Under the pieces are notes generated by a model, which was not told the origin of the DNA, made no database searches, and was given only the letters and a program-made list of their open reading frames with translations. A stretch of 64,000 nucleotides of DNA from Allosphingosinicella deserti (GTDB lineage: Bacteria > Pseudomonadota > Alphaproteobacteria > Sphingomonadales > Sphingomonadaceae). Positions 11,929 to 20,977 of the stretch are shown one piece after another; the stretch's first letter is position 1; each line of letters begins with the position of its first letter. Both the position numbers and the translations under genes were made by a program. The DNA is taken from the NCBI RefSeq assembly GCF_003012735.1, contig NZ_PXYI01000014.1, positions 1 through 64,000 of the forward strand, in the 5' to 3' direction.

Positions 11929-12618
11929 TCAGATCAGGCCCATCGCTCTCAAGCTTGCATGGCCCTTCGACCCGATGATGACATGGTCGTGCACCGCAAT
12001 CCGCAGCGGCCGCCCGGCATCGATGATCTCGCGGGTGAGGCGAATGTCCTGCTGGCTCGGCGACGGATCGCCGCTTGGGTGATTGTGGACCAGGATCATC
12101 GCGGTGGCGTGATATTCGAGCGCCAGCCGAATTACCTCGCGAACATAGACCGCCGCCTCGTCGACCGAGCCTTCCGACATCGCCACGTTGCGTATCAGCA
12201 TGTTCTTGGCGTTGAGATAGAGAACCCGGACGCGCTCGACCGGATTGAAGGCCATGTCCGCGCGAAGATAATCCAGCAGGGCCTGCCAGCTGCCGAGTAC
12301 CGGCGCATCCTGAAAACGCGATTCGAGCAGGCGGAGCGTCGCCGCCTGGACGATCTTGATCGCGCCCGCGGCGCTTTCGCTGACGTCGGCGGCCCGCCGG
12401 ATCGCCTCGGCATCCGCCGACATCAGTGGGCCAAAGCCGCCGAACTGATCGATCAACTTGCGCGCGATCGGCTTGGTGTCGCGGCGGAGGATGAACAGGC
12501 CGAGCAGGAATTCGACGATCTCGTGGTCCAGCAGCGCATCCGGACCGCCTTCCAGAAGCCGCTTGCGCAGCCGTGCGCGATCGCCACTGGCATCCGGATA
12601 ATCGTCAGCCATCGGCAT
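11929..12618 (-). CDS. radC: RadC-family JAB/MPN-domain protein
   Basis: About 229 residues. An N-terminal helix-hairpin-helix-like region precedes a C-terminal JAB domain with the JAMM metal motif HNHPSGDPSPSQQD (about residues 179-192, counting from an upstream TTG). Despite its name, the role of RadC in DNA repair is uncertain. Two close ATG codons (12618 and 12612) and a TTG at 12621 are all possible starts. Confidence 0.93.
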   Translation of the reverse strand: MPMADDYPDASGDRARLRKRLLEGGPDALLDHEIVEFLLGLFILRRDTKPIARKLIDQFGGFGPLMSADAEAIRRAADVSESAAGAIKIVQAATLRLLESRFQDAPVLGSWQALLDYLRADMAFNPVERVRVLYLNAKNMLIRNVAMSEGSVDEAAVYVREVIRLALEYHATAMILVHNHPSGDPSPSQQDIRLTREIIDAGRPLRIAVHDHVIIGSKGHASLRAMGLI

Positions 12619-12651
12619 CAACGCTGCGCGCGGAACAGGTTAGGAGCCCCG

Positions 12652-13749
12652 TCATATGGCAATCTCGACGCTGCCTTGTGGCTTTTCGCGAGGGCGGGGG
12701 AATGATCGCTTGGCCAGCCCGATGAAGGGTCGCTCGACGATCCGGTAGAACATCCAGGACGTCAGGATCGCCATCAGCACGGCGACGCCAATGATGAGCA
12801 GCTTCGCACCGGCGCCGGATGGCGGGATGATCCGGATCAGGACGGTCGCGGTGAGGCCAGCGGTGAGCGAATGTGTGAGGTAAAGCGAATAGGAGATTCG
12901 GCCGAAAAACGCGCCGAGCGCGCTGCGAAGCGGAACAAAGGAAATGATCAGCGCGGTGGCGCATCCGAACCCTGCCTGAAGCGGCCCGGGCTGGACCGCC
13001 GTGGCGAACGTCAGGCCGGCGAGCAGCAGCGCATAATCCCGGTTGGTGAGGACCTTGCGGCGGTGGAGCAGGGCCGCGCCGCCGATCAGAAACAGGGTGG
13101 AATGTTTGAGGAAGAGGAGCCCGCCGATGAAGGGCACGTGGCGCAGCACGATCAGCAACAGGCACGTGGCGAGGAATTCGCGTTTCCCGGCAAACACCCA
13201 GGGGAAGGCGAGACCGACGAGAATATAGAATTGGAATTCAACCGCGAGGGTCCAGAAAACCGGGTTGATCCACGCCTCGTCAGTGAAGGGTACGGTGTAG
13301 GCAAGATTGTGCAACAGTCGTGAGGTCGTCAGCTCTCCGAGCCATGCGGGGCCGCTGCCATAGGCCGCACGAACCACGACGAAAAGCAGCAGGATCGACG
13401 CGATCTGTACCCAGGATGGCGGCACCAAGCGGACGAATCGACGCCCAAAAAAGGGGCCGAAGTCGGCGAGGCGATAGCTGCTGCTCATCATCGTATAGGG
13501 AATGATGAAGCCTGAAATGACGAAGAAGATGTCGACTCCCGCAGCACCCCAGGCGAACAGCCAGCTTGCCACCGGATCGTTGAAGGTCATCAGGTTGCGG
13601 CGGGTAAGATGATAGAGGCAGACGGACATCGCAGCGATTCCGCGCAGGATATCGATCGTCGCGAGATGCTCGCCGGCGACTGGCTCGCCGCCACGATCGG
13701 GCGCCGTTCCAGCGGACGGGCCTGCGCCGAAGAACCGCTTCGCGTTCAC
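12652..13749 (-). CDS. Acyltransferase 3 family membrane protein
   Basis: About 365 residues with roughly ten hydrophobic helices. It shows the acyltransferase-3 hallmarks: IDILRGIAAMSVCLYH near the N-terminus (R and H conserved), FFVISGFII and RRFVRLVPP. Members O-acylate sugars of surface polysaccharides or lipids at the inner membrane. The GTG at 13749 is a guess with a weak AGGGGGA upstream; the frame is open for another 33 codons. It lies between radC and the divergent ydbH. Confidence 0.82.
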   Translation of the reverse strand: MNAKRFFGAGPSAGTAPDRGGEPVAGEHLATIDILRGIAAMSVCLYHLTRRNLMTFNDPVASWLFAWGAAGVDIFFVISGFIIPYTMMSSSYRLADFGPFFGRRFVRLVPPSWVQIASILLLFVVVRAAYGSGPAWLGELTTSRLLHNLAYTVPFTDEAWINPVFWTLAVEFQFYILVGLAFPWVFAGKREFLATCLLLIVLRHVPFIGGLLFLKHSTLFLIGGAALLHRRKVLTNRDYALLLAGLTFATAVQPGPLQAGFGCATALIISFVPLRSALGAFFGRISYSLYLTHSLTAGLTATVLIRIIPPSGAGAKLLIIGVAVLMAILTSWMFYRIVERPFIGLAKRSFPRPREKPQGSVEIAI

Positions 13750-13998
13750 GGAAACAGTTGATCCCCCTCTGCAGCATCTTGAGCGCTTGCACTCTGCCTC
13801 GCAAGGGTCTTCGCTTCGGCTGGCGCAACGGACGATCCGGCCGAGCAATCAGCGGCGGTTCAGCTAGGATCGGCTTGACGCATAGCCAGGAAAGTGACGG
13901 CACCGGAACGAAGCCGTTGCATGGAGGTTGAGCAACGGATGGCTCTCGGGCAGGAAGGTATTCCCTTGCGGGTGCGGACGGGAGCCTAAGGCGGATAC

Positions 13999-16900
13999 GT
14001 GGACGAAGAGCCCAGCCAGGAGGTGCGAAGAAGCCGCGGCAAGAGACTCGTCCTGCCCTCGATCCTGCTCGTCTTGGTCGGCGTGGTCGCGCTGCTGTGG
14101 GCTTCGCGAATGCGCATTGCCCAGGATTTCCTGGACCGAGAGCTTGCCCGTCGCGGGGTGCAGGCAAGCTATGACGTCGAGCGGATCGAGTTCGGCCGCC
14201 AGCGCCTCGCCAATCTGATCATCGGCGACCCGCGCAATCCCGATCTGACGGCGAGAACCGTCGAGATCCGGCTGAGTTGGGGCTTCCGCCGGCCGCGAGT
14301 CTCGATGATCACGGCGCGGGGTGTTCGGCTCCGCGGACGCGTGATCGACGGCCGGGTCAGTTTCGGCGAGGTCGACAAATTGCTGCCGCCGCCGAGCGGC
14401 GCGCCGTTCCGCTTCCCCGCTCAGGCGGTGGACGTGGCCGATGCCTCCCTGCGCCTCGACACCCCGTGGGGTCGGATCGGGATCGGCATGGAGGGCAAGG
14501 GCAATCTTGCCGATGGCTTCCGGGGCAAGGTTGCGACTGCCTCGCAGAGGCTGAGCATCGGCACGTGCCGCCTCTCGGCATTATCCTCGTCGTGGCAGGT
14601 GGCGATCGACGATGCGAAACCGCGTTTCGCCGGGCCGGTGCGCGCCGCCAGTCTCGGCTGCGGCGATCTGCTGCTCGATCGGCCGACACTCGCGATCGAC
14701 GCCAGCCTTGCCGAAGCGCTCGACGCGTGGCGCGGGAAGGCGGAGATCACTGCCGGCGGCGCTCGCCTCGGCGCCGATGCGCTCGGCACGCTGGCGGGGA
14801 ATTTCGGCTTCAACGGCAACGCCGAAGCAACCCGGGGCGAGATCGCTCTGGCCGCGCAATCGGCACGGGTGGGGCAGGTGGCGTCGGGGCGCGCACGGGT
14901 CGACGGCTTCTATTCGCTCTCGCCGAAAACGGGGCAGGCATCGCTCAAGGCCAATGTCGGCGCCCGCGGCATCACAGCGGGGCCGGTCGTCGAGGGCGCT
15001 GCCGGAGCGCTGGCATCGCTCGGCGGCAGCCCGGTCGAATCGGTTGGAGAGGCGCTCGCCGCCGCGCTGCGCCGCGCCGGGCAGTCGTTCGACGCCGCCG
15101 GCGCGGTCCGCATCGTCGGGGGCAATGGAGGCGGTGGTATTCGGATCGATCGGCTGGTCGCGAGCAGCCGGAGCGGCGCCCGCCTGACGCTGAAAGGCGG
15201 GCAGGGGGTCACTTATGCCTGGCCGACCGGTCTGTCCCGGATCGACGGCGATCTTGCACTTTCAGGCGGCGGCTTCCCGACCGCGAATTTCACGCTCCGG
15301 CAGCCGGAGCTCGGCGGGCCGATCAGCGGCGAGGGCCGGATCGCAGCGATGCAGGCCGAAGGCTCACGTCTCGCGCTCGGCCCGGTGCGGTTCACGGCCG
15401 CGCCTGGAGAAACCACGCGGGTCGAGACTGTTGCAACGATCGACGGAGCATTTGGCGGCGGCAGCGTTTCAGGGCTCGTCCTTCCAATTGCGGCACGATT
15501 CGATGGGAGCGGCGGGTTTGTCGTCGGAGAGGGCTGTACCGCCGTCCGCTTCCGAGCCCTCACCACCGGCACGCTTCGCCTGGCGCCGGCGGCCTTGCCG
15601 CTCTGCGCCACCGGTCGCGCATTGGTGTGGAAGGTCCCCGGGGGCGCAGTTGCCGGGGGCGCCGCGATCCGCGCACCGCGGCTGACCGGTCACCTCGGCA
15701 CGTCGCCGATCGCCATTGCCGCCAGGAGATTGGATTTCGGATGGGAGCGGCGCGGTTTCAACGCGTCGAGCCTGTCGGTCCGGCTCGGACAGGCGGACGC
15801 CGTCAATCAGCTCGACGCGGCCTCGTTCACGGGAACGATCGACGGACGTGGCCTCAACGGACGCTATCAGGGCCTGAGCGCCAAACTGGCAGCGGTGCCG
15901 CTCCTGCTCGACGACGGGAGCGGGCGCTGGTCGCTGGTCGGAAGCGACCTCAAGATGGACGGACGGATCCGGGTCTCGGACACGGTCGATCCGGCACGAT
16001 TTTACCCGTTGGTCGCGCCCCAGTTCCGCCTCGCGCTTTCGGATGGCAAGATCGCCGCGGCCGGCCGGCTCGACGATCCGGAAACCGGCACGCACATCCT
16101 CGAGACTCGCATCGCCCACGATCTGGCCACCGGACGCGGCCGTGCAACCCTGGACGTTCCCGGGATCGTCTTCGATGAAAGCTACCAGCCGGAGCAGCTC
16201 ACCCGGCTGACCACCGGAGTCGTTGCGCTGGTACGGGGCGTGTTGCGCGGCGAAGGGGAGATCGCCTGGGACGAGAAAGGTACGACCAGCAGCGGCGCTT
16301 TCGGCACCGACGACATGGACTTCGCCGCCGCCTTCGGCCCGGTCGAGGGCGTCCGCACGATGGTGCATTTCACGGACCTGCTCGGCCTCGTCAGCGCCCC
16401 GTCGCAGATCGCCGAAGCCGATCTCGTGCGCGCCGGCATCGACGTCTTCGACGGCCGGGTCCGCTACCAGCTGCTCCCCGATCTGCGGGTCAAGGTCGAG
16501 AGCGGGAAATGGCCCTACGCCGGTGGCGAGCTCGACCTCGACGAGACGATCCTCGATTTTGCAAAACCGAGCACCAAGGCGCTGACCTTCCGGGTCACTG
16601 GTCTCGATGCGGCGCGCTTCATCGCGCAGATGGAATTCTCCAATCTGTCGGCGACCGGCACGTTCGACGGGATCATCCCGATGCTGTTCGACGAGCGCGG
16701 CGGCCGAATCGTCGGCGGCCATCTGGTTGCGCGCGAGGACGGCGGCACCCTGTCTTATGTCGGCGAACTCACCGACAAGGATCTCGGCGCCTACGGCAAG
16801 CTCGCCTTCGACGCGCTCAAGTCGATGCGCTATTCGAAGCTGGCCATCAATCTGGACGGGGCCCTCGACGGCGAGTTCGTCGCCGGCATCGAACTCGACG

Positions 16901-17253
16901 GCATCGCGCGGAATCCGGCGCTGACCGCGGCCCCTTCGGGTGGAATTAGCGGCCTGGTGGTCGGTCGGGCGTTGAGCCAGCTGGCCAAGATCCCGTTCGA
17001 GTTCAACATCGCGGTGCGCGGTCCTTTCCGCGCCCTGCTTGCGACCGCCCGGTCGTTCGAGGATCCGAGCAACCTCATCCAGTCCGTTCTTCCCGAGAAA
17101 TTGCGCGAGCCGCCGGCAATCCCGACGGCCGATCCCGCGGCGCCGGCGCCTGCGCCCGCGGAACCGCCCAAGCGACCGCCCACGCCTGCTGCGGCGTTGC
17201 CGGCTCAGGCGCCTTCCCCTGTTCAGCCCAACGAAAGCGAGAGTGTGCGATGA
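13999..17253 (+). CDS. ydbH: YdbH-like AsmA-family intermembrane lipid transport protein
   Basis: 1084 residues: short cytoplasmic tail, one transmembrane helix (about 16-35, LVLPSILLVLVGVVALLWAS), then a very long periplasmic beta-rich part, and a Pro/Ala-rich C-terminal tail. Together with the two small downstream genes this matches the E. coli YdbH-YnbE-YdbL set, in which YdbH forms a bridge carrying phospholipids from the inner to the outer membrane. GTG start at 13999; the 3' end overlaps ynbE by four bases (ATGA). Confidence 0.85.
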   Translation: MDEEPSQEVRRSRGKRLVLPSILLVLVGVVALLWASRMRIAQDFLDRELARRGVQASYDVERIEFGRQRLANLIIGDPRNPDLTARTVEIRLSWGFRRPRVSMITARGVRLRGRVIDGRVSFGEVDKLLPPPSGAPFRFPAQAVDVADASLRLDTPWGRIGIGMEGKGNLADGFRGKVATASQRLSIGTCRLSALSSSWQVAIDDAKPRFAGPVRAASLGCGDLLLDRPTLAIDASLAEALDAWRGKAEITAGGARLGADALGTLAGNFGFNGNAEATRGEIALAAQSARVGQVASGRARVDGFYSLSPKTGQASLKANVGARGITAGPVVEGAAGALASLGGSPVESVGEALAAALRRAGQSFDAAGAVRIVGGNGGGGIRIDRLVASSRSGARLTLKGGQGVTYAWPTGLSRIDGDLALSGGGFPTANFTLRQPELGGPISGEGRIAAMQAEGSRLALGPVRFTAAPGETTRVETVATIDGAFGGGSVSGLVLPIAARFDGSGGFVVGEGCTAVRFRALTTGTLRLAPAALPLCATGRALVWKVPGGAVAGGAAIRAPRLTGHLGTSPIAIAARRLDFGWERRGFNASSLSVRLGQADAVNQLDAASFTGTIDGRGLNGRYQGLSAKLAAVPLLLDDGSGRWSLVGSDLKMDGRIRVSDTVDPARFYPLVAPQFRLALSDGKIAAAGRLDDPETGTHILETRIAHDLATGRGRATLDVPGIVFDESYQPEQLTRLTTGVVALVRGVLRGEGEIAWDEKGTTSSGAFGTDDMDFAAAFGPVEGVRTMVHFTDLLGLVSAPSQIAEADLVRAGIDVFDGRVRYQLLPDLRVKVESGKWPYAGGELDLDETILDFAKPSTKALTFRVTGLDAARFIAQMEFSNLSATGTFDGIIPMLFDERGGRIVGGHLVAREDGGTLSYVGELTDKDLGAYGKLAFDALKSMRYSKLAINLDGALDGEFVAGIELDGIARNPALTAAPSGGISGLVVGRALSQLAKIPFEFNIAVRGPFRALLATARSFEDPSNLIQSVLPEKLREPPAIPTADPAAPAPAPAEPPKRPPTPAAALPAQAPSPVQPNESESVR

Positions 17254-17477
17254 AAGCCCCGATATTGACGAGATTGCGTGGCGCTGCGACGCAGGGTGCG
17301 ATGGGAAGGGTTCTTCTCCTTGTGCCGGTCATGATCTCGACGGCGGGCTGCGTTCAGGTGAGCGCGCCGGAGAAGCCGATCGAGATCAACCTCAACATCA
17401 ATATCAGGCAAGAGGTCGTCGTGCGGCTGCAGCAGGACGTGCGCGATCTCATCGACAAGAATCCGGGAGTCTTCTGA
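17250..17477 (+). CDS. ynbE: YnbE-like outer-membrane lipoprotein
   Basis: 75 residues with a lipobox ending ISTAGC (Cys34) and a short mature part containing EINLNINIRQEVVVRLQQDV, characteristic of YnbE. In E. coli YnbE multimers join the C-terminal end of YdbH to complete the lipid bridge. An ATG at 17301 would give a shorter, more usual signal peptide. It sits between ydbH (overlapping) and ydbL (one base apart). Confidence 0.85.
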   Translation: MKAPILTRLRGAATQGAMGRVLLLVPVMISTAGCVQVSAPEKPIEINLNINIRQEVVVRLQQDVRDLIDKNPGVF

Positions 17478-17478
17478 C

Positions 17479-17877
17479 ATGAACCGCCGTCTCAAGCTGA
17501 TCATTGCCGCCGGTGTCGCGGTCGTCGCGATCACGGGCGGCGCCACGGCCGCCTTCGCCATGTACCAGGCGGATGCCGCCGCCGAATTGCGCTCCAGCGG
17601 CCAGGCGGGCGAGCAGGCCGACGGCTATCTCGGCGTCGTCGGCTCCGCGTCTGGCGCGGTCCGCGCGCAGGTCGATTCGGTTAACATCAAGCGTCGTGCC
17701 TACTACACCGATCTCGCCGCCAAGCGCGGCGCCAAGATCGAGGAAGTCGCCGCCACCACCGCCTGCGAGCTGTTCCGCACCAAGGTCGGCCCGGGGCAGT
17801 TCTACCGCGGCACCGATGGCGCCTGGAAGAAGCGCGAAGGAAGCGCTGCCGTGCCGTTGCCGAGCTATTGCGGCTAA
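17479..17877 (+). CDS. ydbL: YdbL-like periplasmic protein (DUF1318)
   Basis: 132 residues with a signal peptide (about 1-27). The mature protein has the DUF1318 features: ELRSSGQAGEQADGYLGVV, then NIKRRAYYTDLAAKRGAKIEEVA, ending in a small Cys-containing tail (CELF and SYCG). YdbL is thought to chaperone or control YnbE assembly. Last gene of the set. Confidence 0.88.
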   Translation: MNRRLKLIIAAGVAVVAITGGATAAFAMYQADAAAELRSSGQAGEQADGYLGVVGSASGAVRAQVDSVNIKRRAYYTDLAAKRGAKIEEVAATTACELFRTKVGPGQFYRGTDGAWKKREGSAAVPLPSYCG

Positions 17878-17883
17878 GCCCCA

Positions 17884-17907
17884 CCCCCTTCCGCGACCGG
17901 GAGGGGG
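17884..17907 (+). terminator. GC-rich hairpin after ydbL
   Basis: CCCCCTTCC pairs with GGGAGGGGG (eight of nine pairs) around a six-base loop directly after the ydbL stop. No T-run follows. Confidence 0.4.
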
Positions 17908-18128
17908 ACATTGGGCTTCACGCCATGATCGGGCCACCCCAGGCTACCCCAAGCGCCTTCCGAGTCCGGCGGGCGCGTGTGTTTGCACTCTCCAATTCTT
18001 TCCACGTGTTGACTTGATCCGGGGCGCTTCCTAAAGGGACGGCGCCTTGGCGGGATCGTTCGCCGGCATGTCCTCGCACACCTTATGGCAGTCTCGCCGA
18101 TCGGCGCGGCCGCACATGGAAGACAGAC

Positions 18129-18452
18129 ATGGCGGAAGACGAGAACCGGCAGGATCCCACGTCTCCTTCGCGGGATGCGCGTTTTTCGAAGCTCGACGAG
18201 CGGCTGAGGAGTGCGCAGGCGGAAGAGGCGGTCAGGACGGGCACGGACCGGAAGCCGGCTGATCGGAACGAGCAGCTCGGCAGCCGGGTTTTGTCCTACC
18301 TGATCGGGGGCCTTGGCGGCGGTGCAGTGATCGGCTGGGTCTTGGACCAGTGGTTCGGCACCTCACCGTTCTTCCTGTTGCTGCTGATGTTCCTCGGAAC
18401 GGCGGCCGGCTTCAGGAGCATCATTCGGATTTCAAGCAAGCGCCCGGATTGA
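18129..18452 (+). CDS. atpI: F0F1 ATP synthase assembly protein AtpI/AtpZ
   Basis: 107 residues: a charged soluble N-terminal half, then two transmembrane helices (LIGGLGGGAVIGWVLDQWFG and FFLLLLMFLGTAAGF). First gene of the F0 operon. AtpI proteins help c-ring assembly or Mg transport. About 250 bases without genes separate it from ydbL and presumably contain the operon promoter. Confidence 0.9.
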   Translation: MAEDENRQDPTSPSRDARFSKLDERLRSAQAEEAVRTGTDRKPADRNEQLGSRVLSYLIGGLGGGAVIGWVLDQWFGTSPFFLLLLMFLGTAAGFRSIIRISSKRPD

Positions 18453-18487
18453 TCTTCGGGCGTTTGCATTATCGACGGGAAGAAGAC

Positions 18488-19273
18488 GTGGCGGCCGAAG
18501 CAGGCAAGATCGACCCCATGCACCAGTTCGAGGTGCAGTCCATTTTCGACGGTTTCTCGATCGGCGGACACCAGATCGCGTTCACCAACAGCGCGCTGTG
18601 GATGGTCGTCGCGGTCGCGACCCTGTGGCTGTTCATGCTCGGCGGGATGAAGCGTCAGCTCGTCCCCACCCGCTGGCAGGCGGCCGTCGAAGGCGTCACC
18701 GGCTTCATCACGTCGATGATGGACAGCAATATCGGGCCTCAGGGGCGCAAGTTCACGCCCTATGTCTTCTCGTTGTTCATGTTCATCCTGGTCGCGAACC
18801 TGCTCGGCATGCTGCCGACCGGGATCGTGGGTATCCATCCCTTCACCGTGACGAGCCACCTGACGGTCACCGGCGTTCTCGCCATCGTCTCGTTCGGCAT
18901 CGTCCTGATCGTCGGCCTGTTGCGCCACGGCTTTCATTTCTTCTCGCTGTTCGTGCCGCATGGCGCGCCGTGGTGGATGATGCCGATCCTGGTGCCGGTC
19001 GAACTCGTGTCGTTCATGGTGCGTCCGTTCAGCCTCGCGCTGCGACTGTTCGTGGCGATGACTGCCGGCCACATCCTGATGAAGGTGCTTGCCGGATTCG
19101 TCATCAACGGCCTCAATGCCGAGGCCCTCTGGGTTGCCCCCGTGGTCAGCCTGCCGAGCTTCATCCTGATGATCGGGATCACCCTGCTCGAGCTGCTGGT
19201 CTGTGCCATCCAGGCCTATGTGTTCGCTCTGCTGACGTCGCTGTACCTGAACGACGCGATCAATCTTCACTGA
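18488..19273 (+). CDS. atpB: F0F1 ATP synthase subunit a
   Basis: 261 residues, polytopic. The essential Arg of the proton path is in RPFSLALRLFVAMTAGHILM, and the last helices carry LPSFILMIGITLLELLVCAIQAYVF. I chose the GTG at 18488, preceded by GGGAAG, because it gives the normal length; the frame is open 46 codons further upstream, overlapping atpI. Confidence 0.95.
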   Translation: MAAEAGKIDPMHQFEVQSIFDGFSIGGHQIAFTNSALWMVVAVATLWLFMLGGMKRQLVPTRWQAAVEGVTGFITSMMDSNIGPQGRKFTPYVFSLFMFILVANLLGMLPTGIVGIHPFTVTSHLTVTGVLAIVSFGIVLIVGLLRHGFHFFSLFVPHGAPWWMMPILVPVELVSFMVRPFSLALRLFVAMTAGHILMKVLAGFVINGLNAEALWVAPVVSLPSFILMIGITLLELLVCAIQAYVFALLTSLYLNDAINLH

Positions 19274-19319
19274 CTTTCATCGCTTACTTACCAACGCATT
19301 CAACAAAGGAGTTTTTGAA

Positions 19320-19547
19320 ATGGACGCAGAAGCCGCAAAGTATGTCGGTGCCGGTCTCGCCGCGATCGGCGTCGGCATGGCCGCACTCGGCGTGGGCAAC
19401 GTCTTCGGCTCGTTTCTGGAGAGCGCGCTGCGCAATCCGGCCGCTGCCGACAGCCAGCAGGGCCGTCTCTTCATCGGCTTCGCCGCCGCCGAGCTTCTCG
19501 GCCTGCTGGCGTTCGTCGTTGCGATGATCCTGCTCTTCGTCGCGTAA
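19320..19547 (+). CDS. atpE: F0F1 ATP synthase subunit c
   Basis: 75 residues forming two helices joined by a polar loop (ESALRNPAAADSQQGR). The first helix has the Gly-rich pattern GVGMAALGVG, and the second has the proton-carrying Glu in FIGFAAAELLGLLAFVV. Strong AAAGGAG site upstream. The lack of a sodium-type signature suggests proton coupling. Confidence 0.97.
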   Translation: MDAEAAKYVGAGLAAIGVGMAALGVGNVFGSFLESALRNPAAADSQQGRLFIGFAAAELLGLLAFVVAMILLFVA

Positions 19548-19617
19548 CACGCTGATCCAGACAACCGCCTCCGCCGCGACGCCCTGAGCGTCCGGCGGGC
19601 GCGGAAGCGGGAACGAC

Positions 19618-20112
19618 ATGCCTCAGATCGATCAAATCTCCGAAATCTTCGCGTCGCAGCTCTTCTGGCTCGTGCTGACTTTTGGTCTCATCTACCTGGT
19701 CATCGGCCGGGGGATGCTGCCGAAGATCGAAGCGACCGTCGATGCGCGCGACAAGCAGATTGCCGGCGACCTCGCCGCCGCCGAAGCGGCGCGCCGCACG
19801 GCGGAGGAGATCGACGAGGCCAATCGCGCCCGCGCCGAGGCCAATCGTGCCGAGGCCCTGAAAGTCACCCAGGCCGCCAAGGAATCTGCCGCCCGCGAGG
19901 CCGAGCAAAAGGTCAAGGCGGCCGACGTCCAGGGCGAGACCAAGGTCGCTACCGCCGAAGCGCGGATCCGCGAGGCGACCGAGGCTGCCATGGGCGACAT
20001 CGAGACTGTCGCTGCCGAAGCCGCGCAGGAGATGGTCGCTCGCCTTACCGGCAAGACCGTCAGCCGCGACCAGGCCGACAACGCAGTGAAGGCGGCGCTC
20101 GCCAATGGCTAA
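19618..20112 (+). CDS. atpF': F0F1 ATP synthase subunit b'
   Basis: 164 residues: one membrane helix (about 14-33, QLFWLVLTFGLIYLVIGRGM) and a long Ala/Glu/Arg coiled coil. Two b-type subunits, b and b', are usual in alphaproteobacteria and form a heterodimeric peripheral stalk. The end overlaps atpF by eight bases, suggesting translational coupling. Confidence 0.95.
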   Translation: MPQIDQISEIFASQLFWLVLTFGLIYLVIGRGMLPKIEATVDARDKQIAGDLAAAEAARRTAEEIDEANRARAEANRAEALKVTQAAKESAAREAEQKVKAADVQGETKVATAEARIREATEAAMGDIETVAAEAAQEMVARLTGKTVSRDQADNAVKAALANG

Positions 20113-20749
20113 TCATCCGATCACCAGCGGCGATGCCGCCGTCGAGCAGAACCTCGCCGATGCATCCACCAAGGGTGAGCATGGGGCGATGCCGCACACC
20201 GGCGGGGATGCGGTGACCACCGCCGCCGCCGAGGGGCATGGCGCACCGCATGCCGAGCCGAAGGCGCTCGGCATGGACGCCACCGCCTGGGTCGCCCTGG
20301 CGATGATCCTGGTCATCGCGATCATGCTCTGGAAGAAGGTGCCGGCGGCGATCGGCAAGGCGCTCGATCGCAAGATCGAGGGCATCCGCCAGCAGCTCGA
20401 CGAGGCCGCACAGTTGCGTGCCGAGGCCGAGACGCTGCGCAACGAATATCAGGCGAAGGCCGCGTCGGCCGAAGCCGAAGCCGCCGCCATGGTCGAGCGC
20501 GCCCGCCACGAGGCCGACGCGATCGTCCGGCAGGCCCAAGCCGACAGCGACGCGCTGATCGAGCGGCGTGCCCGCATGGCGGAGGACAAGATCGCTGCGG
20601 CCGAGCGCCATGCGGTCGACGAGATTCGGGCCAAGGCTGCTGCTGCAGCGGCCGCCGCCGCGGAACGGCTGATCCGTGCCGAAATGGATCCGGCGACCGA
20701 TCGTGCCGTCGTCGATCGCACGATTGCAGGGCTAGGCACCACCCACTGA
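20105..20749 (+). CDS. atpF: F0F1 ATP synthase subunit b
   Basis: 214 residues. An unusual polar, His-containing N-terminal extension of about 58 residues precedes the membrane helix (ATAWVALAMILVIAIMLW) and the coiled-coil stalk. It pairs with b'. It is the last gene of the F0 operon. F1 genes are absent here, as expected for separate F0 and F1 operons in this class. Confidence 0.95.
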   Translation: MANHPITSGDAAVEQNLADASTKGEHGAMPHTGGDAVTTAAAEGHGAPHAEPKALGMDATAWVALAMILVIAIMLWKKVPAAIGKALDRKIEGIRQQLDEAAQLRAEAETLRNEYQAKAASAEAEAAAMVERARHEADAIVRQAQADSDALIERRARMAEDKIAAAERHAVDEIRAKAAAAAAAAAERLIRAEMDPATDRAVVDRTIAGLGTTH

Positions 20750-20824
20750 GCCTTCCTCCCTTTCGAACACCATACGCCGCGACGGGAAACCGCCGCGGCG
20801 TTCGTGTTTGTGGGCACTGGAAGT

Positions 20825-20911
20825 CCGTTCGGGCTGAGCCTGTCGAACCCCTTCCTTGTTCTTGCGCCGTAAGGGGTAAAATGAGGGCTTCGACGGGCTC
20901 AGCCCGAACGG
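20825..20911. repeat. Long imperfect inverted repeat downstream of atpF
   Basis: Two 23-base arms (20825-20847 and 20889-20911) are reverse complements with one mismatch, starting CCGTTCGGGCTGAGCC. The loop is 41 bases. The element looks like a dispersed sphingomonad intergenic repeat and could also end the atp transcript. Confidence 0.8.
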
Positions 20912-20977
20912 CGATTTGGTGATTTCGAGCCTCTCACCCACTGGCCCTCAAGGCCCATCCAACCTACATCCGCAGCC

